The notes under the pieces were generated by a model. The model was given only the letters and a program-made list of their open reading frames with translations, did not search any database and was not told where the DNA came from. From CAZGSV01 sp964528605 (GTDB lineage: Bacteria > Armatimonadota > Zipacnadia > CAZGSV01), in the NCBI GenBank assembly GCA_964528605.1, contig CAZGSV010000124.1, positions 1 to 9,227 on the forward strand: a DNA stretch of 9,227 bases. The letters are read 5' to 3'. Of this stretch, positions 1-5,939 are shown in pieces. Each line of letters begins with the position of its first letter. The first letter of the stretch is position 1. The translations under genes and the position numbers were made by a program.

Positions 1-871
1 CGAGCGTCATGTCGCCCATCGGCTGCGGCGTGAGCGCCTCGACCCCGTGCAGGCCCGTCTCCTTGAGGAAAGGCAGCATCAGCCGCGAGTGCCCGTCCCA
101 GTGCGTGTGCACGAAGCGGCCCGCGTCGCCCAGACGCTTGCTGATCCACTGCCACCTGGGCATCAGGTAGCGCTTGAGGATCGGCGGCGGCGTGAACTCG
201 TTGGTTGCGTGGTCGCCGAGGTTGAAGATGCGGCAGGGCAGTTGCAGGGCCGCGTCAACCAGGCGCTGGTCGCGGCGCTCACAGGCCTCCAGATATTCCT
301 CAACCGCGCTCCTGTGGTCGTGCAGAATGTAGAAGGTGTCCTCCAGGCCCGCCCAAGTCTTGATCAACTCGGTGAACCCGGAACTGGAGAGGAACATGGT
401 CGGCTCGGCGCGGTCCCCTACCCTAGCCGCAGCCCCGTTGAAACGCTGAACGTTGGCGCGGAAGTGCTCGCGCTCCACGAGATCGGTGACCACCCGCAGG
501 TCCGCGGGCGTCTTCACCGGATACTCCGCGATGCGCCGGTTGAGGCGCTCCCCATTCTTCCAGATGTCTCGGTGGACCGTGCGCAGCGTGCCCGAGGGGG
601 TACTAACGGTGGTGATGAACGAGTCGCCTCGCTGCTCCTCGGTGCGCGCGAGGTCGTCCGGGTCTGAGTACCCCTCGATGCCGACCGAGGCCGCATAGCG
701 CACCGAGCAGCGGAGCGCGTCGTAGATGCCAAAGTAGTCGAGCCCCTTGAAGCGCTCCGGCATGGTGCCTTCGTGCATGTGGTGGCCGATCCAGGTCTCC
801 AGCCGCGGCTGCCACAGGACCGCGTCGGCGGTGCCCTCAAAGATGGCCAGGTTCAGTTGCTTGCGTGTCAT
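1..871 (-). CDS. Uroporphyrinogen decarboxylase-fold (URO-D superfamily) protein, C-terminus missing
   Basis: The first 290 residues are visible; the gene runs off the left edge. ATG at 871-869 is preceded by GGAGAG six bases upstream, which fixes the start. Superfamily signs are a TPSGTLR segment (91-97), the Y-P-V-K-T-P-A-D-L stretch (118-125) that is common in this family, and near the break HTHWDG (255-260) followed by VEAL and PQPMGD (277-287), matching the second half of the TIM barrel. The N-terminal arginine-rich signature of true HemE (RPVWxMRQAGR-like) is absent, so this is probably not haem-pathway uroporphyrinogen decarboxylase. Many such relatives are corrinoid-linked methyltransferases (MtaA/CmuA type) or of unknown role, and the sequence does not choose between them. 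It lies 54 bases downstream of the acetyltransferase gene on the same strand and is likely cotranscribed with it. Superfamily call is firm; substrate unknown. Confidence 0.85.
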   Translation of the reverse strand, partial: MTRKQLNLAIFEGTADAVLWQPRLETWIGHHMHEGTMPERFKGLDYFGIYDALRCSVRYAASVGIEGYSDPDDLARTEEQRGDSFITTVSTPSGTLRTVHRDIWKNGERLNRRIAEYPVKTPADLRVVTDLVEREHFRANVQRFNGAAARVGDRAEPTMFLSSSGFTELIKTWAGLEDTFYILHDHRSAVEEYLEACERRDQRLVDAALQLPCRIFNLGDHATNEFTPPPILKRYLMPRWQWISKRLGDAGRFVHTHWDGHSRLMLPFLKETGLHGVEALTPQPMGDMTL

Positions 872-877
872 TGCTTT

Positions 878-883
878 CTCTCC
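878..883 (-). promoter_or_regulatory. Ribosome binding site of the URO-D-fold gene
   Basis: GGAGAG on the minus strand, six bases before the ATG at 871. It supports that start and shows that the gene is translated independently of the acetyltransferase gene ending at 926. Confidence 0.6.
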
Positions 884-925
884 ATGACGATGCGGCGCGC
901 TGCGCTGCACCCCGTGATTGTGTGC

Positions 926-1831
926 CTACTCTTGCGCCAACGGCTTGCGGTAGTGCCAGAAGACGCGGTAGACGTCTGCGAACGCGAACTTGGCGTAGAA
1001 CTCCGCGGGCCCGACCCAGGGAATCACCGCCTCCTTGTATCCGAGATCTGTCAGGTCACGGAAGCACCGATACATCAGCACTCGCCCGATGTGGCGCCCG
1101 CGCAGCAGGGGGGTCGTGCCCATAGGTCCGAACCACCCCTCGCCGCATACCTGGCACGCCGCGAACCCCTCGATGACACCGTTGACCACGGCCACGTGGC
1201 AGGTCACGGGCGTGTTGTCATAGGCCAGCAAGGTCTCCTCGAGCCACCCGTGGCTGAACGCACGCAGCATGAACTCGCGCACGCCCTCCTGGTCGCCGAG
1301 GGCGAGGCGGCGAACCGTTATGCCCGCCGCAGCCAGGCTCTGCTCCTCCTGAGAGGTGTCGAAGGAGCGTTCGGTGAGTTGGGCCAGCATGTTGAAGGAC
1401 TCACCGGTGCGTTTGAACCCCTGCCTGATGAGGAAGGCCACCGCCGGGGTGTAGCGCGGATCGAGACCGGGGAAGAAGTAGAGGAAGCCCCCTGGGATCT
1501 CAATCGCGCTGGCCGAAAGCGCCCGGGCCTGCTGCTCCAAGCGGCCGAGAAGCGCAGTGGCGACCCCGCGCCTGCGGTATGGGGGCAGCACGCCGAAGAG
1601 TTTGAGATTGCAGCGCGCAGCCTCCGCCGACTGGCGAACTGCGGCCAGCATGGCCCCCATCATATCCCCGCCTTCGAAGGCGCCCAGCATGAGATCGGGG
1701 CGGTAGCCGGGGTCTCGGAGCGTCTTGCGCTCGAACTCCGTCCAGGTGAACTTGTCATAGGGCATGCATGAGTTGAGCAGCGCCCAGGCGGCGCGCTGCT
1801 CTTCTGCGTTCTCTAGCGGGCGGATCTCCAT
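926..1831 (-). CDS. Tandem GNAT-fold N-acetyltransferase
   Basis: 301 residues starting MEIRPLEN. The reading frame is open further upstream to 1909, but the ATG at 1831 has an AGAGGGA ribosome site seven bases before it, and the upstream extension would cover the likely promoter, so 1831 is preferred. Two GNAT-like halves are visible. The first has the acetyl-CoA-binding motif A in PYRRRGVATALL (84-95). The second has a related but weaker motif in PLLRGRHIGRVLM (241-253), followed by AVIPWVGPAEFYAKF (268-282), typical of the end of a GNAT fold. Tandem-GNAT proteins commonly have one active and one degenerate half; here the first half has the better pyrophosphate-binding loop. No signal peptide or membrane segment is seen, so it is probably cytosolic. 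The acceptor substrate cannot be predicted. It is the first gene of a two-gene minus-strand unit with the URO-D-fold protein. Confidence 0.85.
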   Translation of the reverse strand: MEIRPLENAEEQRAAWALLNSCMPYDKFTWTEFERKTLRDPGYRPDLMLGAFEGGDMMGAMLAAVRQSAEAARCNLKLFGVLPPYRRRGVATALLGRLEQQARALSASAIEIPGGFLYFFPGLDPRYTPAVAFLIRQGFKRTGESFNMLAQLTERSFDTSQEEQSLAAAGITVRRLALGDQEGVREFMLRAFSHGWLEETLLAYDNTPVTCHVAVVNGVIEGFAACQVCGEGWFGPMGTTPLLRGRHIGRVLMYRCFRDLTDLGYKEAVIPWVGPAEFYAKFAFADVYRVFWHYRKPLAQE

Positions 1832-1838
1832 CGGCGTG

Positions 1839-1845
1839 TCCCTCT
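1839..1845 (-). promoter_or_regulatory. Ribosome binding site deciding the GNAT start
   Basis: AGAGGGA on the minus strand, seven bases upstream of the ATG at 1831. It favours this start over upstream in-frame codons. Confidence 0.6.
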
Positions 1846-1880
1846 GAGCGGGCGCGTGTTCGGCCCCGCGAATGGCCCAG

Positions 1881-1909
1881 ATTCTACAGGCTGCGCGCGC
1901 GCCGCTCAA
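1881..1909 (-). promoter_or_regulatory. Candidate sigma70-type promoter for the GNAT / URO-D unit
   Basis: On the minus strand a TTGAGC box (1909-1904; four of six match TTGACA) is separated by exactly 17 bases from a TAGAAT box (1886-1881; five of six match TATAAT). It is a rare AT-richer patch in very GC-rich DNA. Transcription would begin near 1874, leaving a leader of about 43 bases before the ATG at 1831. Seen by eye; not scored against a model for this organism. Confidence 0.5.
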
Positions 1910-1910
1910 T

Positions 1911-1939
1911 CCCCGCCCCAGGCGCCCCCAGCGCCCCCC
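1911..1939 (-). promoter_or_regulatory. Potential G-quadruplex motif next to the promoter
   Basis: The plus strand has four C runs: 1911-1914 (4), 1916-1919 (4), 1925-1929 (5) and 1934-1939 (6), separated by 1, 5 and 4 bases. The minus strand therefore carries four G runs of at least four with short loops, which satisfies the usual quadruplex pattern. The block starts two bases beyond the -35 box of the minus-strand promoter candidate. Folding and a regulatory role are inference. Confidence 0.45.
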
Positions 1940-1953
1940 TTATGCCTGGCGGG

Positions 1954-1984
1954 CCCTGCGCGGGCGCCTTGCTCGCGCGCAGGG
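1954..1984. repeat. 9-bp perfect inverted repeat upstream of the M28-murB-rml operon
   Basis: CCCTGCGCG (1954-1962) and CGCGCAGGG (1976-1984) are exact reverse complements separated by 13 bases, ending 30 bases before the ATG at 2015. No T-run follows on either strand, so it does not look like an intrinsic terminator. It could be a protein-binding operator or a leader hairpin. In DNA this GC-rich some chance self-complementarity is expected. Confidence 0.45.
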
Positions 1985-2014
1985 GCTATGGTACCGTGGT
2001 AAACTACTTTGCAG

Positions 2015-2926
2015 ATGAGGAATCTGCTTCTTACTGTTTGTCTCCTTGGGGGGCTGCTGGCCTCCGTTGGCTGTTCGTCGGCGGCCTGCTCGGCGCCGGA
2101 AGGCGGCCTGTTTGACCAGAACAGCGCCTGGCGATTTCTGCTGACGCAGGTGTCGTTCGGTCCGCGCACGCCGGGGTCGCCTGCGCATCAGGCTTGCCGG
2201 GATTACCTGCTCGCCCGACTCCAGGAGTACTGCGATACCGCAAGCGCACAGGACTTCACCGCCGTCGTCGGTCAAGAGACGCTGTCGCTAAGCAACATCA
2301 TCGGCGTCCGCAACCCCAACGGCAGCCCCCACATTCTGCTCTGCGCCCACTGGGACTCGCGGCCGCGCGCCGACGAAGACCTGGATCCCGCGAACTGGAA
2401 CAAACCGATAGCGGGCGCCAATGACGGCGCGTCGGGCGTCGCTGTCCTGCTCGAGTTGGCCCGCGTGCTCGCCGCTGCGCCGCCTTGGTACAAGGTGAGC
2501 ATCGTCTTCTTCGACGGCGAGGACTACGGGGTTGAGATCAAGGACTACCTGCTCGGGTCGAAGTACTACGCGGCGCAGTTGGCGCAGGACCGTCCCGCCC
2601 GCGGGATCCTGCTGGACATGATCGGAGACAAGGATCTCCAGATTCCCCAGGAGGGCAACTCCGTGGCCGCGGCGCCCGACCTGGTCAATGCCGTGTGGGG
2701 GGTCGCGGCCTCGCTCGGCGAGCGCGCTTTTGTGCCCGAGGCCGGCTACACCATCCTCGACGACCACCTGCCCCTCATTCAGGCGGGTGTGCCCACGATT
2801 GACCTGATTGACTTCGACTACCCCTACTGGCACACGGTTGAGGACACCGCGGACAGGTGCAGCCCGGCTTCCCTCGGCGCTGTGGGGCGCGTCTTGCTCG
2901 CCGCTCTGACGGAGGGGCTGCTGTGA
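2015..2926 (+). CDS. Exported M28-family zinc enzyme, glutaminyl-peptide cyclotransferase-like
   Basis: 303 residues from ATG 2015. A TTG at 2009 is the only other in-frame start, because TAA at 2000-2002 closes the frame; neither has a clear ribosome site. The N-terminus (Arg2, hydrophobic stretch, then ASVGC ending at Cys20) fits a lipoprotein signal, so the enzyme probably sits outside the cytoplasmic membrane. The M28 zinc core is present: AHWDSRP (His112, Asp114), GANDGASG (Asp137), FFDGEDYG (Glu169, Asp170), LLDMIGD (Asp201), DDHLPLIQAGVP (His251) and YWHT (His273). FGPRTPGSPAH (48-58), the E-D pair instead of E-E, and the DDH...GVP block resemble bacterial type II glutaminyl cyclases such as the Porphyromonas enzyme, which cyclise N-terminal Gln, more than classical dizinc aminopeptidases. 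A peptidase role is not excluded. It is first in the operon and its TGA overlaps the murB GTG. Confidence 0.85.
   Translation: MRNLLLTVCLLGGLLASVGCSSAACSAPEGGLFDQNSAWRFLLTQVSFGPRTPGSPAHQACRDYLLARLQEYCDTASAQDFTAVVGQETLSLSNIIGVRNPNGSPHILLCAHWDSRPRADEDLDPANWNKPIAGANDGASGVAVLLELARVLAAAPPWYKVSIVFFDGEDYGVEIKDYLLGSKYYAAQLAQDRPARGILLDMIGDKDLQIPQEGNSVAAAPDLVNAVWGVAASLGERAFVPEAGYTILDDHLPLIQAGVPTIDLIDFDYPYWHTVEDTADRCSPASLGAVGRVLLAALTEGLL
2911..2917 (+). promoter_or_regulatory. Ribosome binding site deciding the murB GTG start
   Basis: GGAGGGG lies five bases before GTG 2923, inside the last codons of the M28 gene. It identifies the overlapping GTG as the murB start rather than in-frame codons further upstream, and indicates translational coupling. 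Confidence 0.7.
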
Positions 2927-3843
2927 TAGGCCGCTGGGACTCTCTGGCGGAGCGGCTCGAGAGCACGCTTCGCGGCCGCGTGCGCCGCGCGCAACCCATG
3001 AGCGCTCACACCACCTTCGCCATCGGCGGCCCCGCGGACATCTTCGTGGAGCCAGCGGACGAGAACGATCTGGCCGGCGCGGTGGGCTTAACCCGCGAGG
3101 CCGAGGCGCCGCTCTTGACCATTGGCAGCGGCAGTAACCTTCTCGTTGCTGATGCCGGCATTGAGGGCGTGGTCATCAAGATACTGGAGAACATGTCCGC
3201 CAGTGCACGCGAGGGGCACCGCCTGCGCGCGGAGGCGGGCGTAGTGCTGGACGATCTGTGCGAGCGGGCGCGCGCCGAGGGCCTGGGCGGGCTGGAGCAC
3301 TTTGCCGGCATTCCGGGAACGGTAGGCGGCGCGGTCTATATGAATGCTGGCGCCTTCGGCCACGAGGTTCTGGAGATTGCCGATGAGGTTAGGGTGCTCG
3401 ACAGCCAAGGCGGGCAACACACACTGGGGCCAAGGGACATCAAGCGCGGCTACCGCCGAACCTCCCTCATGGAAAGCGACATGATCGTCACGGGCGCCAC
3501 CTTGGCACTCCAGCCGGCCGACGGAGGGGCCCTCGCCGAGCGGATGCGCGAGGTACGCGCGCATCGAGCCGACCGCATCCCACCCGGTGTTCGCTGCGCC
3601 GGCAGCGTCTTCAAGAACCCGAAACCCCTGGTAGCCGGGCGGCTCTTGGAGGAGGCCGGGTGCAAGGGCCTGCGCGTGGGCGGCGCGGTTGTCTCCAGCC
3701 TGCACGCCAACGTGATTCTCAACGACGGCGGCGCCAGGGCGCAGGACGTGGTTTCGCTGATGCGCGAGATGCGCGCCCGGGTACGCGAACGCTGTGCGAT
3801 GGAGTTAGAGCCCGAAGTCATCCTGAGAGGCGTGAGCCTATGA
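2923..3843 (+). CDS. murB: UDP-N-acetylenolpyruvoylglucosamine reductase (MurB)
   Basis: 306 residues from GTG 2923, whose last two bases and the next A form the stop of the preceding gene. MurB is the cytosolic FAD enzyme that uses NADPH to reduce UDP-GlcNAc-enolpyruvate to UDP-MurNAc, the second committed step of peptidoglycan synthesis. HTTFAIGGPAD (29-39) and TIGSGSNLLV (67-76) are the FAD-binding signatures; GIPGTVGGAVYMNAGAFG (129-146) is the family hallmark. Tyr178-Arg179, Ser228 in AGSVFKNP (226-233) and Glu298 in ELEPEV (294-299) match the substrate-binding and catalytic residues. The length and compact C-terminal domain suggest type II MurB, the kind found in Bacillus. It is not beside murC, murG, ddl or ftsQ here, but in an operon with dTDP-sugar genes. 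Its TGA overlaps the rmlA ATG. Confidence 0.95.
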   Translation: MIGRWDSLAERLESTLRGRVRRAQPMSAHTTFAIGGPADIFVEPADENDLAGAVGLTREAEAPLLTIGSGSNLLVADAGIEGVVIKILENMSASAREGHRLRAEAGVVLDDLCERARAEGLGGLEHFAGIPGTVGGAVYMNAGAFGHEVLEIADEVRVLDSQGGQHTLGPRDIKRGYRRTSLMESDMIVTGATLALQPADGGALAERMREVRAHRADRIPPGVRCAGSVFKNPKPLVAGRLLEEAGCKGLRVGGAVVSSLHANVILNDGGARAQDVVSLMREMRARVRERCAMELEPEVILRGVSL

Positions 3844-4901
3844 AGGCGCTGGTTCTCAGCGGCGGCCGGGGAACCCGGCTGCGGCCCATAACGTTCACCC
3901 GCGCCAAGCAACTGGTCCCGGTCGCGAACCGGCCCATCCTCTTCTACGGCCTGGACGCCATCCAGGAGTGCGGCATTCGCGAGGTCGGCATCATCGTTGG
4001 CGACACCAAGGCCGACATTGAGGAGGCGGTGGGCGACGGGTCTGGCTGGGGTTTCTCTGTCACCTACATTGAGCAGCCGCAGCCGCTGGGGCTGGCGCAT
4101 GCGGTGATGATAGCCCAGGACTACCTGGGCGAGGAGGAATTCGTGATGTACCTGGGCGACAACCTCATCCGCGGGGGTATTCGCGCGCTGGTGGACGAGT
4201 TCCGGGCCCTGCGCCCGAACTGCCAGATACTGCTCGCCCGCGTGCCCAACCCGCAGCAGTTCGGCGTGGCGGAGATCGAGGGCGAGCGCGTGATCCGCTT
4301 GCAGGAGAAGCCCAAGCAGCCGCGGAGTGACCTGGCCCTGGTGGGCGTGTACATGTTTGACCACCACGTCTTTGAGGCGGTGCACGCCATCCAGCCCTCC
4401 TGGCGCAACGAACTGGAGATAACCGACGCTATTCAGTACCTAGTGGATCACGGCCGTGTCGTCCGTCCCCACATCATCAGCGGCTGGTGGAAGGACACCG
4501 GCAAACTCGAGGATATGCTGGAGGCCAACCGCATGATCCTCGACCAACTCGAGCCCGCTCACGAGGGGCTTCTCCAGGACTCCCGCATCGAGGGCCGCGT
4601 GCGCATTGGGACCGGCACGGTGATCCGCAACTCGCGGGTGCGCGGGCCCACCATCATAGGCGCCGATTGCCACCTCACGGACGCCTACCTGGGTCCCTAC
4701 ACGGCCATCTCCGACCGCGTCACCATCGAGTGCTGCGAGCTCGAGCACAGCATCGTGATGATGGAGAGCCGGCTGAGCAATATCCGCCACCGGATAGTGG
4801 ACTCGCTCATCGGCTGCAATGTGGTGATTGAGGCCGCCGAGCAGCGCCCCTCCGCGCACCGCCTCATGCTCGGCGACAACAGCATGGTGCGCTTGGGATA
4901 G
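3840..4901 (+). CDS. rmlA: Glucose-1-phosphate thymidylyltransferase, long form (RmlA)
   Basis: 353 residues from ATG 3840, overlapping the murB stop by four bases. It makes dTDP-glucose from dTTP and glucose-1-phosphate, the entry step to dTDP-deoxysugars. The nucleotidyltransferase domain shows GGRGTRLRP (8-16), Lys23 in AKQLVPV, the metal-binding Asp107 in YLGDN (104-108), EKP (156-158) and GWWKDTGK (215-222). From about residue 245 it continues into a left-handed beta-helix-like tail with repeated hexapeptides (IEGRVRIGTGTVIRNSRV region, 250-267, and after). The short form (about 290 residues) lacks this tail; the long form is known from antibiotic sugar clusters (StrD type), archaea and many other bacteria. 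It is followed after nine bases by the rmlB-like gene. All motifs are intact, so activity is expected. Confidence 0.93.
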   Translation: MKALVLSGGRGTRLRPITFTRAKQLVPVANRPILFYGLDAIQECGIREVGIIVGDTKADIEEAVGDGSGWGFSVTYIEQPQPLGLAHAVMIAQDYLGEEEFVMYLGDNLIRGGIRALVDEFRALRPNCQILLARVPNPQQFGVAEIEGERVIRLQEKPKQPRSDLALVGVYMFDHHVFEAVHAIQPSWRNELEITDAIQYLVDHGRVVRPHIISGWWKDTGKLEDMLEANRMILDQLEPAHEGLLQDSRIEGRVRIGTGTVIRNSRVRGPTIIGADCHLTDAYLGPYTAISDRVTIECCELEHSIVMMESRLSNIRHRIVDSLIGCNVVIEAAEQRPSAHRLMLGDNSMVRLG

Positions 4902-4904
4902 GAG
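4900..4904 (+). promoter_or_regulatory. Ribosome binding site for the rmlB GTG start
   Basis: AGGAG lies six bases before GTG 4911 and overlaps the rmlA stop codon TAG (4899-4901). It supports the non-ATG start and coupling of the two genes. Confidence 0.6.
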
Positions 4905-4910
4905 ACCGGG

Positions 4911-5939
4911 GTGAGACTTCTCGTCACCGGCGGCGCCGGCTTCATCGGCAGCAACTTCGTTCACTACGCGCTCGAGCAGCATCCCGACTGGGAGATCGTC
5001 AACCTCGACAAACTTACCTACGCCGGCAACCCGGCGAACGTCGCCGACCTCGACGGCCATCCCAGGCATCGCTTCGTCAAGGGCGATATCTGCGACCGCG
5101 AGGTGGTCGAGCAGTGCGTGCGCGGGGCCGAGGTGATCGTTAACTTCGCCGCGGAGAGCCACATAGACCGCTCCATCGCCAATGCCAGCGACTTCCTCAT
5201 GACCGACGTCTACGGCGTCTACGTCTTGCTCGAGGCGGCGCGCAAGTTGGCGACGCAGCGCCTGGTGCACATCTCGACCGTGGAAGTGTACGGCGAGGCG
5301 GGGGAGAGCCCACCGGACGAGGAGGGGCCTTTGCGTCCCAAGAGCCCGTACGCCGCGAGCAAAGCCGGAGGCGACCGGCTCGCATATTCCTACTTCACCA
5401 CCTACAAGACCCCGGTGGTCATCGTCCGCTGCGTCAACAATTACGGGCCCTACCAATATCCTGAAAAGGTAATCCCTCTCTTCGTCACCAATGCCATGGA
5501 GGGCGAGCCGCTGCCGCTGTACGGGACCGGGCGCAACACGCGCGAGTGGGTGGCGGTGCTCGATCACTGCCGGGCCATTGACCTGCTCATTACCGCCGAA
5601 GGCGTGGAGGGCGAGGCCTTCAACGTGGGGTCTGGAGTAGAACTATCGGTTTGGGACATCGCCCAACGGGTGCTCGAGCACCTTGGCCAACCGCGGTCCC
5701 TCGCCCGCTTGGTGGAAGACCGGCTCGGCCACGTGCAGCGCATTGCCCTAAACTGGCGCAAGATCCGCGAGCGACTTGGGTGGGAGCCGCAGATTGACAT
5801 AGACGCTGGTCTGCGGGACACCATGGAATGGTACCGCCAGCACGAGTCGTGGTGGCGACCCCTGAAGAGCGGCGAGTACCGACGCTTCTACGAACAGCAG
5901 TACGCTGAGCGCCTAGGGCAGCAGGAGGAGAAGCGATGA
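4911..5939 (+). CDS. rmlB: RmlB-like dTDP-glucose 4,6-dehydratase homologue with altered active site
   Basis: 342 residues from GTG 4911. An extended short-chain dehydrogenase: GGAGFIG (7-13) binds NAD, Tyr147 and Lys151 (YAASK) form the YxxxK pair, and NNYGPYQYPEK (176-186), REW (211-213) and DHCRAID (218-224) are strong RmlB-type signatures. RmlB oxidises C4 of dTDP-glucose and removes water across C5-C6, giving dTDP-4-keto-6-deoxyglucose. Two family positions are changed. The catalytic T-D-E motif reads Thr123-Val124-Glu125, so the Asp that protonates the leaving C6 hydroxyl is missing. The usual RPGHDRRY reads RLGHVQRI (271-278). Both Val codons are GTG, two changes from any Asp codon, so a single sequencing error is unlikely. 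Position between rmlA and an rmlC-like gene supports a dTDP-sugar role, but the exact reaction is uncertain. The C-terminal WWRPLKSGEY (314-323) is kept. Confidence 0.82.
   Translation: MRLLVTGGAGFIGSNFVHYALEQHPDWEIVNLDKLTYAGNPANVADLDGHPRHRFVKGDICDREVVEQCVRGAEVIVNFAAESHIDRSIANASDFLMTDVYGVYVLLEAARKLATQRLVHISTVEVYGEAGESPPDEEGPLRPKSPYAASKAGGDRLAYSYFTTYKTPVVIVRCVNNYGPYQYPEKVIPLFVTNAMEGEPLPLYGTGRNTREWVAVLDHCRAIDLLITAEGVEGEAFNVGSGVELSVWDIAQRVLEHLGQPRSLARLVEDRLGHVQRIALNWRKIRERLGWEPQIDIDAGLRDTMEWYRQHESWWRPLKSGEYRRFYEQQYAERLGQQEEKR

Larger units (their letters stand above)
1832..2014. other. Divergent intergenic region
   Basis: This is the only intergenic stretch over 60 bases. It separates the minus-strand GNAT unit from the plus-strand M28-murB-rml operon and so must hold the promoters for both, unless an operon starts elsewhere. 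It contains the minus-strand promoter candidate (1881-1909), a four-run C/G-tract block (1911-1939) and a 9-bp inverted repeat (1954-1984). I found no convincing plus-strand promoter: AT-rich words such as TATGGT (1987-1992) and TAAACT (2000-2005) lack a matching -35 box at 16-18 bases. Confidence 0.7.

Noticed and set aside
47..667. Long open plus-strand frame of 206 codons
   Set aside because: It is antisense to the URO-D-fold gene, whose translation carries family motifs; the plus-strand product has none. GC-rich coding DNA often leaves such open shadow frames.
773..1771. Open plus-strand frame of 332 codons
   Set aside because: It overlaps the whole acetyltransferase gene on the other strand, starts inside the URO-D gene, has no ribosome site and shows no recognisable domain.
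1969..1997. Possible plus-strand promoter TTGCTC, 17 bases, TACCGT
   Set aside because: Only three of six bases match in each box. The spacing alone does not make it convincing in DNA of this composition.
4440..5567. Open minus-strand frame of 375 codons
   Set aside because: It is antisense to rmlA and rmlB, both supported by many motifs; its product is low-complexity and unlike a protein family.
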